64,000 bases of DNA from Oscillospiraceae bacterium (GCA_009779845.1 WRBE01000001.1:1-64000); one strand, 5' to 3'; shown: positions 43,400 to 53,205, numbered from the stretch's first letter. Made by a program: numbers and translations. Notes: generated from the sequence alone by a model not told the origin.

Positions 43400-44860
43400 T
43401 TACTTACTTTCGGCACTAGCGGCGGTGGCCGCCACTCTAGGGTCAATTTGTGTAATCACCTGCTTATTCGACTTGCGTACCCAAGCGTGCATTGCCAAGG
43501 CGACTGCGATAACCGCATAGGCCACGAATACGCGGAAGTACTCGCCAATTTGAGCGTTCCCAAGCAAACTTTGCCCGGCATTGGCGGACAGGATGAATAG
43601 GGTGTGGAACAAGAACACGCCCAAAAGTGCCTGTTTCACCGTAGCCCGTTGTACTGAGGCACCGCCGACCAGCAGTGCGGCGATAGAGAACAGGGCCACT
43701 TGCTGGTGAGAGCCATAGGTGGCCATGGTGCCAATGTTTTGGAGAGAAATGATCTGTCCGATACTGGCCAAGCTGGTTGACATAATCATAGCAATGATGC
43801 GAATCCGGTTGACGTTAATCCCAGAGGAGGCCGCCACGGCACGGTCTTGACCGACGGTGCGCATGTTTTGGCCCAGCTTGGTGTTCATGAACCACTTAAT
43901 CCCAAGGCAGAGGCTGATAATGACGATATACGTCAGAACCGGCAGCCGGACGACCATGAGGCTTCTCTCTAGTTCCGGAATATAAGTGAGGCCGAATACA
44001 ACCGCCGCCCCGACAATGTAGAGGATGAAGCGGGTGGGCTTCTCGGACTCTTTCCGCCGGATAATGTGGTAGAGAGAGTAAAGCACGACGATCGCAAGGG
44101 CAATCATCACCGCATAGAACAGCATGAGCCGGTCAGCGGATAAGAACCGTCCCACGGCGGGGATGAAGCCCAAGGCGTAGAGTACAGCTAAGGGCAACAC
44201 GACTTTGGCCGGTTGCTTCAGGTTTAACGGTTGCTTTTTTACCCCACGGACAATCAGCATAATCGCCGACAGGGCCAAAGATGCAAAGAAGGCAAAGTCC
44301 AAAATGTGAATCATCGCCACGTTGTCAAGGCCGTGGTGGATCGAGTTCTCTAGCACGATGGCGTTTAAGACACCGATGCCGGTGGAAATCATGAGCTGGT
44401 CGTTGGCGATTGGAATAATACCGCCGAGTACGAACAGGAACAGGAATTGGTACAGACCGTCCGAGAAGAACCCGGCCACCATACCGCCAATCATCTCGGT
44501 GCCCTTCATGCTGTTGAAGAGTTTCCCCACCAAGAAACCGAACAGGATGGCCATCGGTACCGCCATACCTACAGCCATGAGGACGCCCACAAATCCAGCC
44601 CCGCCCCATAAGACGGTGAGGAAGATGGCAATCTGGGCCGCAATGGCGCCGATGACGATAGCGAAGTTGAGCCCTAACCCCGCCACAACGGGGATTAAGA
44701 GACTAAGCACCATAAAGGTGTTCCGGCTAAAGCGAGTGAACAGCTCTTCAAACAAGAAGGGGAGAGAGACGTTGGCAGCGGCAAACGCACCCACTGAGAG
44801 CAGCAAAAATAAGATGGCGACATTATTTTTGAATAGGAATTTTCCGAGATTTGTACCCAT
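43400..44860 (-). CDS. ABC importer permease, nucleoside/sugar (BMP) type
   Basis: 486 residues with about ten or more hydrophobic helices. The family pattern is in the C-terminal half: NTKLGQNMRTVGQDRAVAAS, INVNRIRIIAMIMSTSLASI and LFSIAALLVGGASVQRATVK, as in NupQ/RbsC-type permeases. It is longer than the roughly 320 residues usual for NupQ because of extra helices in the middle. Its ATG overlaps the upstream permease stop by one base. Confidence 0.85.
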   Translation of the reverse strand: MGTNLGKFLFKNNVAILFLLLSVGAFAAANVSLPFLFEELFTRFSRNTFMVLSLLIPVVAGLGLNFAIVIGAIAAQIAIFLTVLWGGAGFVGVLMAVGMAVPMAILFGFLVGKLFNSMKGTEMIGGMVAGFFSDGLYQFLFLFVLGGIIPIANDQLMISTGIGVLNAIVLENSIHHGLDNVAMIHILDFAFFASLALSAIMLIVRGVKKQPLNLKQPAKVVLPLAVLYALGFIPAVGRFLSADRLMLFYAVMIALAIVVLYSLYHIIRRKESEKPTRFILYIVGAAVVFGLTYIPELERSLMVVRLPVLTYIVIISLCLGIKWFMNTKLGQNMRTVGQDRAVAASSGINVNRIRIIAMIMSTSLASIGQIISLQNIGTMATYGSHQQVALFSIAALLVGGASVQRATVKQALLGVFLFHTLFILSANAGQSLLGNAQIGEYFRVFVAYAVIAVALAMHAWVRKSNKQVITQIDPRVAATAASAESK

Positions 44861-45954
44861 TATTTGCTACCTCCTCTTGCTTTACTCAGTGCATAGAGAA
44901 TAATACCGTTGGAGATGATGAGCCGCAAGATTTCAGACAGGTTCCCTTCAGGGACAAGTTCGTTTGCGACCGGTAGCGCCACGGTTAGAATCCCTTGGAA
45001 CAAAAGTGTTCCCAAGAGCACGTTGAAAATGGCTGCCCGTTTTACGGTGGCACCGCCGATTAACACAGCGGCCACACTGGAAAAGCCCATCCACATGGGG
45101 GCGTTATAGAGCTGTAGGAAGCCAAGACCTTGCGAGAACATTACAATCCCCACACCTGCTAAGGCTGTAGAGATGGTTGTGCCCACGATCCGGGCCCGGT
45201 TGACGTTGATGCCCCGAGCTTTGGCATATTCAGGGTTCGAGCCTGCCGCTGTCATAACCATGCCGTATCGGCTTTTGTTAAATACCCAAATGACGAAACA
45301 AAAGAGTAAAACCGTAAGCAGCAGACTGGTGGGAATAATGAAATTACCAATTTCAACACGAAACAGATTATTGAGCACCCGGCCAAAGTCGTCCACTAAG
45401 TTAATGGTGGTTCTAAGCCCTTGGCCGGCAATGGGCCAGATGGATGTACTGCTGCGAAACGGGAGCAACAGCCACAAAATGTTAAACAGCGCAACAAAGG
45501 AAAACCCGACATAGGTAGAAACAATCATCTCATTGCCTTTGACCCGGTTTAACAACAGCCCGTATAGAATCCCCAGCAGAGAGGAAAACGCAAGTGCCAA
45601 TAAAACCGCAAGGCTGATGGAAACCAACCCAAAAGTAATTCCGTCAGGATCCAGTGTGCCGAGGAATCCGAAATAACGGAGTTCAATGCTGACTAGGGCA
45701 CCTAACAGTCCGCCGGCGATGCCGATTGCCACACCAAAGTTTGGCCCGATGCCGCTTCGAATACTGGGTACCATAGCAAGTACCAAAATGCCCCACATAC
45801 CCCAACGGAGCAACACGTCAGAAATCAGCCATGGAATATCCATGCCGACCAACGCCGCCGCCAGCAACAAGATAAAGAAGAAGGCTAAAATAATAATCCG
45901 CGGTAGGCCAAAGTCTTTTGCCCCTTGTTTCAGGGCACCTAATGCACGTTCCAT
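44860..45954 (-). CDS. ABC importer permease, nucleoside/sugar (BMP) type
   Basis: 364 residues, polytopic. SRYGMVMTAAGSNPEYAKAR, INVNRARIVGTTISTALAGV and GFSSVAAVLIGGATVKRAA match NupP-like permeases. It starts two bases after the ATPase stop. With the neighbouring permease it should form the membrane heterodimer. Confidence 0.87.
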   Translation of the reverse strand: MERALGALKQGAKDFGLPRIIILAFFFILLLAAALVGMDIPWLISDVLLRWGMWGILVLAMVPSIRSGIGPNFGVAIGIAGGLLGALVSIELRYFGFLGTLDPDGITFGLVSISLAVLLALAFSSLLGILYGLLLNRVKGNEMIVSTYVGFSFVALFNILWLLLPFRSSTSIWPIAGQGLRTTINLVDDFGRVLNNLFRVEIGNFIIPTSLLLTVLLFCFVIWVFNKSRYGMVMTAAGSNPEYAKARGINVNRARIVGTTISTALAGVGIVMFSQGLGFLQLYNAPMWMGFSSVAAVLIGGATVKRAAIFNVLLGTLLFQGILTVALPVANELVPEGNLSEILRLIISNGIILYALSKARGGSK

Positions 45955-45956
45955 AC

Positions 45957-47561
45957 TTAACTCACCTCACTATTCTGCGCCGCAGCACTCATGGCAAGGC
46001 CAAACTGTGCGTCCGATGCGTCCGGTGCGAGAATGTCTTCGATTTTACCATCAGATACGATGGCGATGCGGTCACAAATACTACGGAGTTCTGCAAGCTC
46101 ACTACTAATCATGATAATCGTGAGCCCTTCTTCCTGACGCAGGTGCGCCAAGTATTCCATAATCAATTTTTTCGCCCCGATGTCAATCCCACGGGTCGGC
46201 TCAGACACGACCAGAATACGGGGCTTCATGGTCAAGGCTGACGCCAAACAGACTTTTTGCTGGTTCCCGCCGGACAAGGCACCCACACGTTGGCCGCCGC
46301 CCACACAACGGATGTCGAGTAGCTTGATCATATCTTTGGCGTGGCGATTCATGCGACCAGCGCTAAGTAGCTTTGTAATCCCGAAGTTGGATAGATAGTC
46401 CCGCTTAGTGGTCATGGCACCGAACATGATGTTATGGGCGATACTCTCTTCCAATAAGAGACCCACGCCCCGCCGATCTTCTGATACGAACGCAAGACCT
46501 TTCGAGAGGGCGTTACCCAGTTTTGTAAAGTTTAGCTTCTCGCCGAAAATCTCAACATCACCATGGGAAGAGAACATGCCCATCAAGCCGTTGGGGATAC
46601 CGACCTTGCCTTGGCCCGCCAAACCGCCGATGCCGAAAATCTCACCGGATTTGACTTCAAAGGTTACGCCCCGAGCGGTTTCGCCGGGCATATCCACATA
46701 GAGGTCTTTGACAGATAAGGCCACCTCGTTTTGCTCTGTGGAGACCTTGGTGTTCTTGTCGTCGTCTACCAATTTCTCAATGGCACGGCCCACCATGAGT
46801 TCTGCAATTTCAACAGCACTGGTGTCAGCGATGGCTTTCGAGGCCACCAACTCACCGTCCCGCAGGACGGTCATATAGTCCGCCACTTGCATGACTTCAG
46901 ATAGGCGGTGGGTGATAAAGATAATCGCAATCCCTTTTGCCGCCAAGGACTGCATGACTTTGAGCAGTTGATCCGCCTCACTCTCTGTCAGCACAGCGGT
47001 GGGCTCGTCAAAGACTAAGAGTTTGATGTTTTTTTTGTCAATCTCTCTGGCAATCTCGACAAACTGCATGTAGCCCACGGGCAGGCCCGCCACTTTGGTT
47101 TCTTCACTGATATCCAAGCCGATGTTGTCCAGCGCCACTCTGGCGTCGGCGTTCATCTTGGGCCGGTTCAGCCGTTCTAAGTCCGGGCCAAAGACACGGC
47201 TAGGCAGGGTCGGAAGCGTGTCCTCACGCCCGACTTTGATATTCTCTGCAATAGTAAATCCGGGAATCAGCATGAATTCTTGGTGCACCATGCCAATACC
47301 CGCCTCCATCGCATCATGCGGTGAGAGGAAGTTAACCTCCTCCCCGGAAATTTTTATGGTTCCCGTAAACCCGCCTGTGCTATGGATTACGGGCATACCG
47401 AACAAAATGTTCATCAAGGTACTTTTTCCCGCACCGTTTTCCCCCATCAGGGCATAAATTTGCCCTTTCTTTACAGTGAGAGAAACGTCTTGCAATACAG
47501 GGTTGCCACTGTATTCTTTGCTGATATGCTGTAGTTCAAGCACATAGCGTTGCTCCTCCAT
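45957..47561 (-). CDS. ABC importer ATPase with two nucleotide-binding domains
   Basis: About 534 residues with tandem ABC domains. Domain 1 has Walker A GENGAGKSTLMNILFG, LPVGYMQFVEIAREI as signature region and LLVFDEPTAVLT. Domain 2 has a degenerate Walker A (GIGGLAGQGKVGIPN), signature LSGGNQQKVCLA and LVVSEPTRGID. This is the NupO/RbsA layout for purine-nucleoside or BMP-type importers. AAAGGGTGACATG precedes the ATG at 47561. No bmpA-like binding protein gene is adjacent, although it usually leads such operons. Confidence 0.88.
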   Translation of the reverse strand: MEEQRYVLELQHISKEYSGNPVLQDVSLTVKKGQIYALMGENGAGKSTLMNILFGMPVIHSTGGFTGTIKISGEEVNFLSPHDAMEAGIGMVHQEFMLIPGFTIAENIKVGREDTLPTLPSRVFGPDLERLNRPKMNADARVALDNIGLDISEETKVAGLPVGYMQFVEIAREIDKKNIKLLVFDEPTAVLTESEADQLLKVMQSLAAKGIAIIFITHRLSEVMQVADYMTVLRDGELVASKAIADTSAVEIAELMVGRAIEKLVDDDKNTKVSTEQNEVALSVKDLYVDMPGETARGVTFEVKSGEIFGIGGLAGQGKVGIPNGLMGMFSSHGDVEIFGEKLNFTKLGNALSKGLAFVSEDRRGVGLLLEESIAHNIMFGAMTTKRDYLSNFGITKLLSAGRMNRHAKDMIKLLDIRCVGGGQRVGALSGGNQQKVCLASALTMKPRILVVSEPTRGIDIGAKKLIMEYLAHLRQEEGLTIIMISSELAELRSICDRIAIVSDGKIEDILAPDASDAQFGLAMSAAAQNSEVS

Positions 47562-47709
47562 CATGTCACCCTTTCCCAAATTGTACTCATACTTTAGTGC
47601 ATCATATCACAAGATTATATCAGGCAACCCCTCTGGTGTAAAGTCTTTTCGTCAAATTTTGCACAATCTCCAGAATTTAACTGGTTCTAACGGTAATTCC
47701 GTCAAAACG

Positions 47710-47739
47710 CTTGCAAATTTGCAAGTGGCAGAATATAAT
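47710..47739 (+). promoter_or_regulatory. aminotransferase promoter with palindrome
   Basis: TTGCAA (47711-47716), 17 bases, TATAAT (47734-47739). CTTGCAAATTTGCAAG, a perfect palindrome (47710-47725), covers the -35 and looks like a repressor site. Confidence 0.65.
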
Positions 47740-47773
47740 GGTGCAAAACCAAGGTGTTAAAGGGGAAATAGAC

Positions 47774-48973
47774 ATGAAAAAATTGTCAAATATTGCATCA
47801 AACGTGGTGGCATCCTCCACTCTGGCGGTGGATAGCTTAGCCAAAGAGATGCGGGCCGCCGGCAAGGATGTCATCGGGTTCGGTGCAGGAGAGCCGGACT
47901 TTGATACGCCGGAACATATCAAACAAATAGGTATCCACGCCATTGAAACCGGACGAACCAAGTACACCCCGGCGGCGGGGATGATGGAGCTTCGCCGGGC
48001 CATTGCCGATCGGTTACAGGCGGACATGGGCGTACACTATGAACCCACCCAAATTGTAGTGGCCAGCGGTGCCAAGCATAACGTGTACCTGACACTCCGG
48101 GCCCTCATCAATTCCGGGGACGAGGTGATTATCCCGGCGCCGTATTGGGTCACGTATTTAGAAGCCGTAAAGATGGCGGGGGGCACACCGGTGGTGGTGT
48201 CCGCCGGGGAAGAGCAGGACTTTAAGATTACGCCACAGCAACTCCAAGCCGCCGTGACGGACAATACGAAGCTATTTTTATTAAATAACCCGTCAAACCC
48301 TACGGGGATGGTCTATTCCGAGGCGGAACTCCGTGAGTTGTGTGATGTCTGTGTGGAACATGACCTTTATATCATGGCGGACGAGATTTATTATCATCTG
48401 GTCTATGACGGCATCTTCACCTCTGTTGCGGCACTGGGTGAGCGTGTGAAAGAGCGGACGATTTTAGTCAACGGCGTGTCAAAAAGTTACGCCATGACCG
48501 GCTGGCGGATTGGGTATACCGCATCCAGCCCTGAGATTGCAAAAGTCATGACGAACTATGTGAGCCACTCTACCAGCTCACCGGCCACCATGTCCCAGAT
48601 TGCGGCCATAGAGGCCCTGTCCGGGCCGCAGGGGTCTGTGTTTGAGATGAAGGAAGCTTTTGAAGAGCGCCGGGACTATATGTGCAAGCGGATTAACGCC
48701 ATGGACGGGGTCAGTTGTCTCGTGCCTCAGGGGGCGTTTTATGTAATGATGAACCTGACGGGATTGTTAGGGAAAACCCTAGGTGGCCGTGAAATCACAG
48801 ATGGCGACAGTTTCGCCATGGTGTTTTTGGACACCGCACAAGTAGCAGTGGTGCCATGCAGCGGGTTCGGCACGCCGAATTTTGTACGGTTGTCGTATGC
48901 CAGCTCAATTGAGAATATCAAGGCAGGAATGGATCGATTGGAGACGTTTTTGAAAGGAGCGACCACACTATGA
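47774..48973 (+). CDS. class I aminotransferase (aspartate aminotransferase-like)
   Basis: 399 residues, PLP-dependent fold I. Motifs: VIGFGAGEPDFDTPEHI, YTPAAGMMELRRAIADR, NNPSNPTGMVYS, DEIYYHLVYDG and the PLP lysine in SKSYAMTGWRIGY; FVRLSYASSIENI near the end binds the carboxylate. Typical of AspC-like subgroup I gamma enzymes. AAAGGGGAAATAGAC precedes the ATG at 47774. Its stop overlaps the next start, so it is coupled to the flavodoxin-like gene. Confidence 0.92.
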   Translation: MKKLSNIASNVVASSTLAVDSLAKEMRAAGKDVIGFGAGEPDFDTPEHIKQIGIHAIETGRTKYTPAAGMMELRRAIADRLQADMGVHYEPTQIVVASGAKHNVYLTLRALINSGDEVIIPAPYWVTYLEAVKMAGGTPVVVSAGEEQDFKITPQQLQAAVTDNTKLFLLNNPSNPTGMVYSEAELRELCDVCVEHDLYIMADEIYYHLVYDGIFTSVAALGERVKERTILVNGVSKSYAMTGWRIGYTASSPEIAKVMTNYVSHSTSSPATMSQIAAIEALSGPQGSVFEMKEAFEERRDYMCKRINAMDGVSCLVPQGAFYVMMNLTGLLGKTLGGREITDGDSFAMVFLDTAQVAVVPCSGFGTPNFVRLSYASSIENIKAGMDRLETFLKGATTL

Positions 48974-49593
48974 AAGTACTGTTAGTCAACGGTAGTCCCA
49001 ACCAAACAGGCTGCACCTATACCGCTCTCACAGAGGTGGCGGGAGAAATTGAAGCGGCGGGGATTCAAACAGGGATATTCCAATTGGGCCAAGACCCCAT
49101 TGAGGGGTGCCGGGCCTGTGGTTATTGCGGGAAGGAAAAGCGGTGCATTGTGGAGGACAAGGTAAATGAGTTTGCCGGGTTGGCCCAGGATGCAGATGCT
49201 TTGGTGATTGGTTCCCCAGTACACTACGCCTCCGCTGGGGGTGCGGTTACGTCGTTTTTAGACCGCCTGTTCTTCTCCTGCGGGATGCGCGTATTCCGGG
49301 GCAAACCGGGAGCGGTGGTGGTCAGTTGCAGACGGGCCGGGTCTACTGCGGCCTTAGACCAGCTCAATAAATACCTCTCCATCAGCCAAATGCCCATTGT
49401 GTCCAGCCAATACTGGAATATGGTTCACGGCTTTACGCCCGATGACGTGCGGCAGGATTTGGAAGGGATGCAAATTATGCGGACTTTGGGGAAGAACATG
49501 GCGTGGCTGCTCCGTTGTATTGAGGCGGGGGAGAAGGCTGGTGTTGCACTGCCGGAGAAAGAGCGGCGGGTGCATACGAACTATATTCGGTAG
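48970..49593 (+). CDS. flavodoxin-fold NAD(P)H-dependent reductase
   Basis: 207 residues. MKVLLVNGSPNQTGCTYTAL is the FMN phosphate-binding loop. CRACGYCGKEKRCIVEDKV is the Cys-rich motif of iron-sulfur flavoproteins of the NADPH-dependent FMN reductase family. VIGSPVHYASAGGAVTSFLD contacts the flavin. The ATG overlaps the aminotransferase stop (ATGA). Electron donor and substrate are unknown. Confidence 0.88.
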   Translation: MKVLLVNGSPNQTGCTYTALTEVAGEIEAAGIQTGIFQLGQDPIEGCRACGYCGKEKRCIVEDKVNEFAGLAQDADALVIGSPVHYASAGGAVTSFLDRLFFSCGMRVFRGKPGAVVVSCRRAGSTAALDQLNKYLSISQMPIVSSQYWNMVHGFTPDDVRQDLEGMQIMRTLGKNMAWLLRCIEAGEKAGVALPEKERRVHTNYIR

Positions 49594-49620
49594 AGAAGAG
49601 CGACTGCGACAAAGCATAAA

Positions 49621-49680
49621 GAATCCCCTTTGAACATAAGGCTTGCAATGGCCTTGTTTCAAAGGGGGTTCTCTTTATTT
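49621..49680 (+). terminator. terminator after the reductase gene
   Basis: GAATCCCCTTTGAA pairs with TTTCAAAGGGGGTTC across an internally paired loop (AAGGC/GCCTT), followed by TCTTTATTT. Confidence 0.75.
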
Positions 49681-49745
49681 GCGGTTTCACCACTTCGCTC
49701 CATCACGCTACTAGAGTGGGGATGTGGTGTTAGCCTAGCCTATGC

Positions 49746-51659
49746 TTATTTTATAAACTCATCTTCGCTATAGGTGATGCGAGCTGTGGGATCATACTTT
49801 CTCCCCATCTGGTGCCGAGCCTTTCTATTCTCTACGGTGTCAAAGATAATGGAAAAATCGTAGTCTGGGGGATACAACTCTGCGGCTGGAACCTTGAGTT
49901 TGATCCGATTGTGTTTCATGGCGTGTTTTACGCCCTTCACCTGCACAATCACATCCCCCTGTTCGTTCGCTGGGCGATATACGATACCCGTTTCCCCTGT
50001 TTTCAGGACGGTTACACTGTCGCCCATATTAAATTTTTCTGAAAAGTCGGTGACTGCCTTTTCAGCTTGCGTGCGTACAAGACAACTTTTAGGGGCTTTC
50101 ATTGCTGCTTGTTTCGGTGCGCCATCATTCGTTTGGCTACCGTAAACCTCGTGGTGCGCCCGTTCCAAAAGATGGGGCGCAAGCCCCAGACGCTCGGCAA
50201 TGTGCAACGCACAACTTTCCCCGGACATTCCCATTTCCAGCTTGTAGAGCGGACGGAGGTTTTCGCGGTCAAACGCCATCCGTGCACTCCTCACGCCGCC
50301 CGACTGCTCCGCATAGGTCTTGACTTGGGCGTAGTGGGTTGTAACAAGGAACATACAACCGCGCTGTCTGAGTTCTTCCAGCACCGCTACGGCGATCCCC
50401 ATCCCCTCGGCAGGGTCGGTGCCGCTTCCCAGTTCATCCAGTAATACAAGACTGTCACGGCTGGCTGTTTCCAAAATGCTGATGATATTTGTCATATGCC
50501 CGGAAAAGGTGGATAGATTTTGGGAAATGTTTTGGCTGTCCCCAATATCACACCAGTAGCTATCCTGCATAGCAATATAGCTGCCCGGGGCGCAAGGAAT
50601 GTGAAGTCCACATTGTGCCATAAGGGAGAGCAGGCCTACTGTTTTCACCGCAACGGTTTTGCCGCCTGTGTTGGGGCCGGTGATAATGACACCGCTTATG
50701 TTCTCGTCCATCTTGAAATCCAAAGGGACGCACGAATCGGGAGGCAACAGCGGATGGCGGCCTTGCCGAATATCCAGCCTCCGCTCCCCGCCGATCTCCA
50801 CAGGGTGCGCTTTCATGCTGGTACTTAGTTTGGCTTTGGCGAATAGCACATCTAAAATCTCCATCGCCTCCATGTTGCGGCGCAGTAGTGGAGAGTACTC
50901 TACAACCGCAGCGGTGAGCGTGTAGAGAATGCGCCGCTCCTCTGCATCTTCCTCGATAATCAGTGCGCTTAGTTCTTCTTGATATTTTGCGATGGCAGTT
51001 GGCTCCATAAATACGGTAGAGCCTTTTCCTGAAGCCTCCACTACCGTACCGCCAAACTGTGCCTGATACTTCCGTTGCACAGGCAATACATGGCGGCCTT
51101 GCCGGACGGTGATATACCCGTCTGCTAGGTACTGTTTGCGGCTTTTCAGGATGTGGTTTAGCTTTTCTTTGATCTGGGTTTCTACATGGTCTTTTTTGCG
51201 GCGAATATTTCGTAAGCTGGGGCTGGCGTCGTCACACAGCTCGCCGTTTTTGATGCACGATTCGATTTCCGTCTGTAGGTCTGCCAAGCTCTCAATACTA
51301 TGCCCGTACATGGCAACGGCTTCTTCCGAGGTGTTACCCTTGGCTAAATAGGTCACCATACGTTTACAGGACTGTGCAAATCGGGCAACACTTTGGAGCT
51401 GTTCTGGAATCAGCATACCGTCTGCGCCTGCCAGTGTAATGATTTCGTCTAAGCCGTCCATGATCGGCAAGGGTGGTGTGCCGAACATATCCAGCAAGTT
51501 TTTGGCAGAAGTGGTTTCTGCCATTTTACGCACACACATATCCTCATTCAGATAAGGAGACAATGTGGCAAGTGCATCTTTTGCATGTTGAGATAGGGCA
51601 TGTTCTTTCAGTTTTTCTATGATGGTATGAAATTCAAGTGCAATATAATGATTATTCAA
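49746..51659 (-). CDS. MutS2-like ATPase lacking the Smr nuclease domain
   Basis: About 637 residues. Coiled core and clamp (1-320), ATPase with Walker A GPNTGGKTVAVKTVG, Walker B LVLLDELGSGTDPAEGMG and FLVTTHYAQVKTYA, then a MutS2-type KOW-like linker (MGDSVTVLKTGETGIVY, VQVKGVKHAMKHNRIKL). It ends there, whereas MutS2 of about 785 residues continues into an Smr nuclease. MutS2 rescues collided ribosomes and acts on branched DNA. The start is TTG at 51659, nine bases after AAAGGAGG, 16 bases after the MFS stop, so it is co-transcribed with a drug-type pump. Confidence 0.85.
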   Translation of the reverse strand: MNNHYIALEFHTIIEKLKEHALSQHAKDALATLSPYLNEDMCVRKMAETTSAKNLLDMFGTPPLPIMDGLDEIITLAGADGMLIPEQLQSVARFAQSCKRMVTYLAKGNTSEEAVAMYGHSIESLADLQTEIESCIKNGELCDDASPSLRNIRRKKDHVETQIKEKLNHILKSRKQYLADGYITVRQGRHVLPVQRKYQAQFGGTVVEASGKGSTVFMEPTAIAKYQEELSALIIEEDAEERRILYTLTAAVVEYSPLLRRNMEAMEILDVLFAKAKLSTSMKAHPVEIGGERRLDIRQGRHPLLPPDSCVPLDFKMDENISGVIITGPNTGGKTVAVKTVGLLSLMAQCGLHIPCAPGSYIAMQDSYWCDIGDSQNISQNLSTFSGHMTNIISILETASRDSLVLLDELGSGTDPAEGMGIAVAVLEELRQRGCMFLVTTHYAQVKTYAEQSGGVRSARMAFDRENLRPLYKLEMGMSGESCALHIAERLGLAPHLLERAHHEVYGSQTNDGAPKQAAMKAPKSCLVRTQAEKAVTDFSEKFNMGDSVTVLKTGETGIVYRPANEQGDVIVQVKGVKHAMKHNRIKLKVPAAELYPPDYDFSIIFDTVENRKARHQMGRKYDPTARITYSEDEFIK

Positions 51660-51674
51660 TGAGTTCAACCTCCT

Positions 51675-52928
51675 TTAAGTGTCCATGCGCCGAAAATGCT
51701 GCGCCGCGTACAATGCAATCCCCAGAGAGGCCGCTGCCGCTAGGAAGATGACTGCCCACGGTGCGCCTTGGAATCGTTCAAACATCACGCCATAGAGAAA
51801 CAAACCCATGGGGTGAGTCCACATGGTGAAGACTGTGATGATGGAGATCACTTTGCCCATAATCCCCTCTGGGGTCACCACTTGGATGTACCCGAAAAAG
51901 CGAACCATCAGCAGGGAAGCGGTGATCATAATCAGCATGATAGATATAGTAATGACGAAGAGAGAGACCATGGGGTCTAAGTTCAGCAAAAACACAAGGC
52001 CGATGGGAACCATCAAAGCGCATTCAAATAAGATCAGCTTCGGACAGTCTTTCATCTTCAACTTGTCCCCCACGGCACTTGCAATGAGACCGCTGATGAT
52101 TCCGCCCACGCCGATGGCACCCCCCATGGCAAAGCCCAGCATTTCGCTGGAAAATCCTAAGTTTGTGTACAAGAGGATGGGCATCCCAATGGGGATGATA
52201 GGAAACATCACCAAACCCAGTGCCGCCAACGCTAAGGCAGCCCGAAGCATCTGCCGATTTTCATGGCGTAAGAAGTGAACCGTGACATTCACGTCGGCCT
52301 TTACCGTAGCAACAATCTCGCCGGAAGTACCTTGCTTCACATGGGGGATTTTCAACACTGCACCCATGATTGCAGCCAGTACGTAGCAGATTCCGCTGAT
52401 GATGACAATGGGTTGCAGCCCTACATTGGTGAGAAGCATCCCGGCGGCAATTGGTGCGATAAACTCCGGTACTTGTCCCATAACGCTCATCATACCACTT
52501 CCTCTTACAATTTGAGCTTCCGGCACAATTTGCGGCATACCGGAATCAATCGCCGGGGATACGAGTCCTTCCAGACCGCTGATTCCCAACATCAGAATGA
52601 TAATCATGGGAATGATGGATAATAGCCCGCTCAACCAGATAAACAGAAAGATGAGTACTGCGTTGCACAACTGTAAAACCGCAATGATTTTCTTTTTGTT
52701 GGCTCTGTCTGCAACAAGTCCGCCGATGGGTGACATGAGAACCATAGGCAATAGGGCGAGTGCGGAAACGCCCCCGAATAGAACCGGCGAACCGGTGGCG
52801 TATAAAATATAAATGGGCAATGCAAAATTGAGTAAGTAATACCCTAGCAGTGCAAAAGCATAACTGAACATCAGTGCGATAAAGTTTTTATTTAGCAATT
52901 TTAGTGTTGGTGTGCTATGTTGTTTCAA
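51675..52928 (-). CDS. MFS drug-efflux-type transporter 1
   Basis: About 417 residues with roughly 12 membrane helices, MFS_3/macrolide-efflux-like. FALPIYILYATGSPVLFGGV, PIGGLVADRANKKKIIAVLQ (loop 2-3 motif GxxaDRxxkkk) and VTPEGIMGKVISIITVFTMW are shared with transporter 2. The start is TTG at 52928, preceded by GAAAGGAGCAACATT. A leader with short ORF and terminator precedes it, implying induction by attenuation. First structural gene before the MutS2-like gene. Confidence 0.87.
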   Translation of the reverse strand: MKQHSTPTLKLLNKNFIALMFSYAFALLGYYLLNFALPIYILYATGSPVLFGGVSALALLPMVLMSPIGGLVADRANKKKIIAVLQLCNAVLIFLFIWLSGLLSIIPMIIILMLGISGLEGLVSPAIDSGMPQIVPEAQIVRGSGMMSVMGQVPEFIAPIAAGMLLTNVGLQPIVIISGICYVLAAIMGAVLKIPHVKQGTSGEIVATVKADVNVTVHFLRHENRQMLRAALALAALGLVMFPIIPIGMPILLYTNLGFSSEMLGFAMGGAIGVGGIISGLIASAVGDKLKMKDCPKLILFECALMVPIGLVFLLNLDPMVSLFVITISIMLIMITASLLMVRFFGYIQVVTPEGIMGKVISIITVFTMWTHPMGLFLYGVMFERFQGAPWAVIFLAAAASLGIALYAAQHFRRMDT

Positions 52929-52980
52929 AATGTTGCTCCTTTCATAAAGCAAGCGTGTATCAAAATAGTATTTAGGCAAA

Positions 52981-53008
52981 CAAAAAAAGCGCAGTGACCC
53001 ACTGCGCT
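52981..53008 (-). terminator. attenuator terminator in the MFS-1 leader
   Basis: Minus strand AGCGCAGTG-GGT-CACTGCGCT followed by TTTTTTTG, between promoter and coding region. It should stop most transcripts before the pump gene unless antitermination occurs. Confidence 0.82.
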
Positions 53009-53053
53009 ACAGAACAAACAAAAGAATGTGTTAAGGGAACACTTCTCAGGTCG

Positions 53054-53146
53054 TCATATAAGGCATTTGGGTACACAAAAATAAGTAGGCAAAGCCCACT
53101 CCTGTGACACAAACAATTCCCTTATTGACGAACACTCACCAGTCAT
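53054..53146 (-). CDS. possible 30-aa leader peptide of MFS-1
   Basis: ATG at 53146 behind GAAAGTGTGGA; encodes MTGECSSIRELFVSQEWALP and ten more residues, ending 46 bases before the attenuator stem. Its position suggests that ribosome stalling controls the hairpin. Not provable from sequence. Confidence 0.5.
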   Translation of the reverse strand: MTGECSSIRELFVSQEWALPTYFCVPKCLI

Positions 53147-53176
53147 TCCACACTTTCTTATTAGTATAATATCATT

Positions 53177-53205
53177 AGGATAACATAATGTTCTTGATTT
53201 GTCAA
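53177..53205 (-). promoter_or_regulatory. MFS-1 promoter
   Basis: Minus strand TTGACA (53200-53205), 17 bases, TATCCT (53177-53182); an alternative -10 TATACT lies slightly downstream. About 250 bases of leader separate it from the start codon. Confidence 0.6.
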
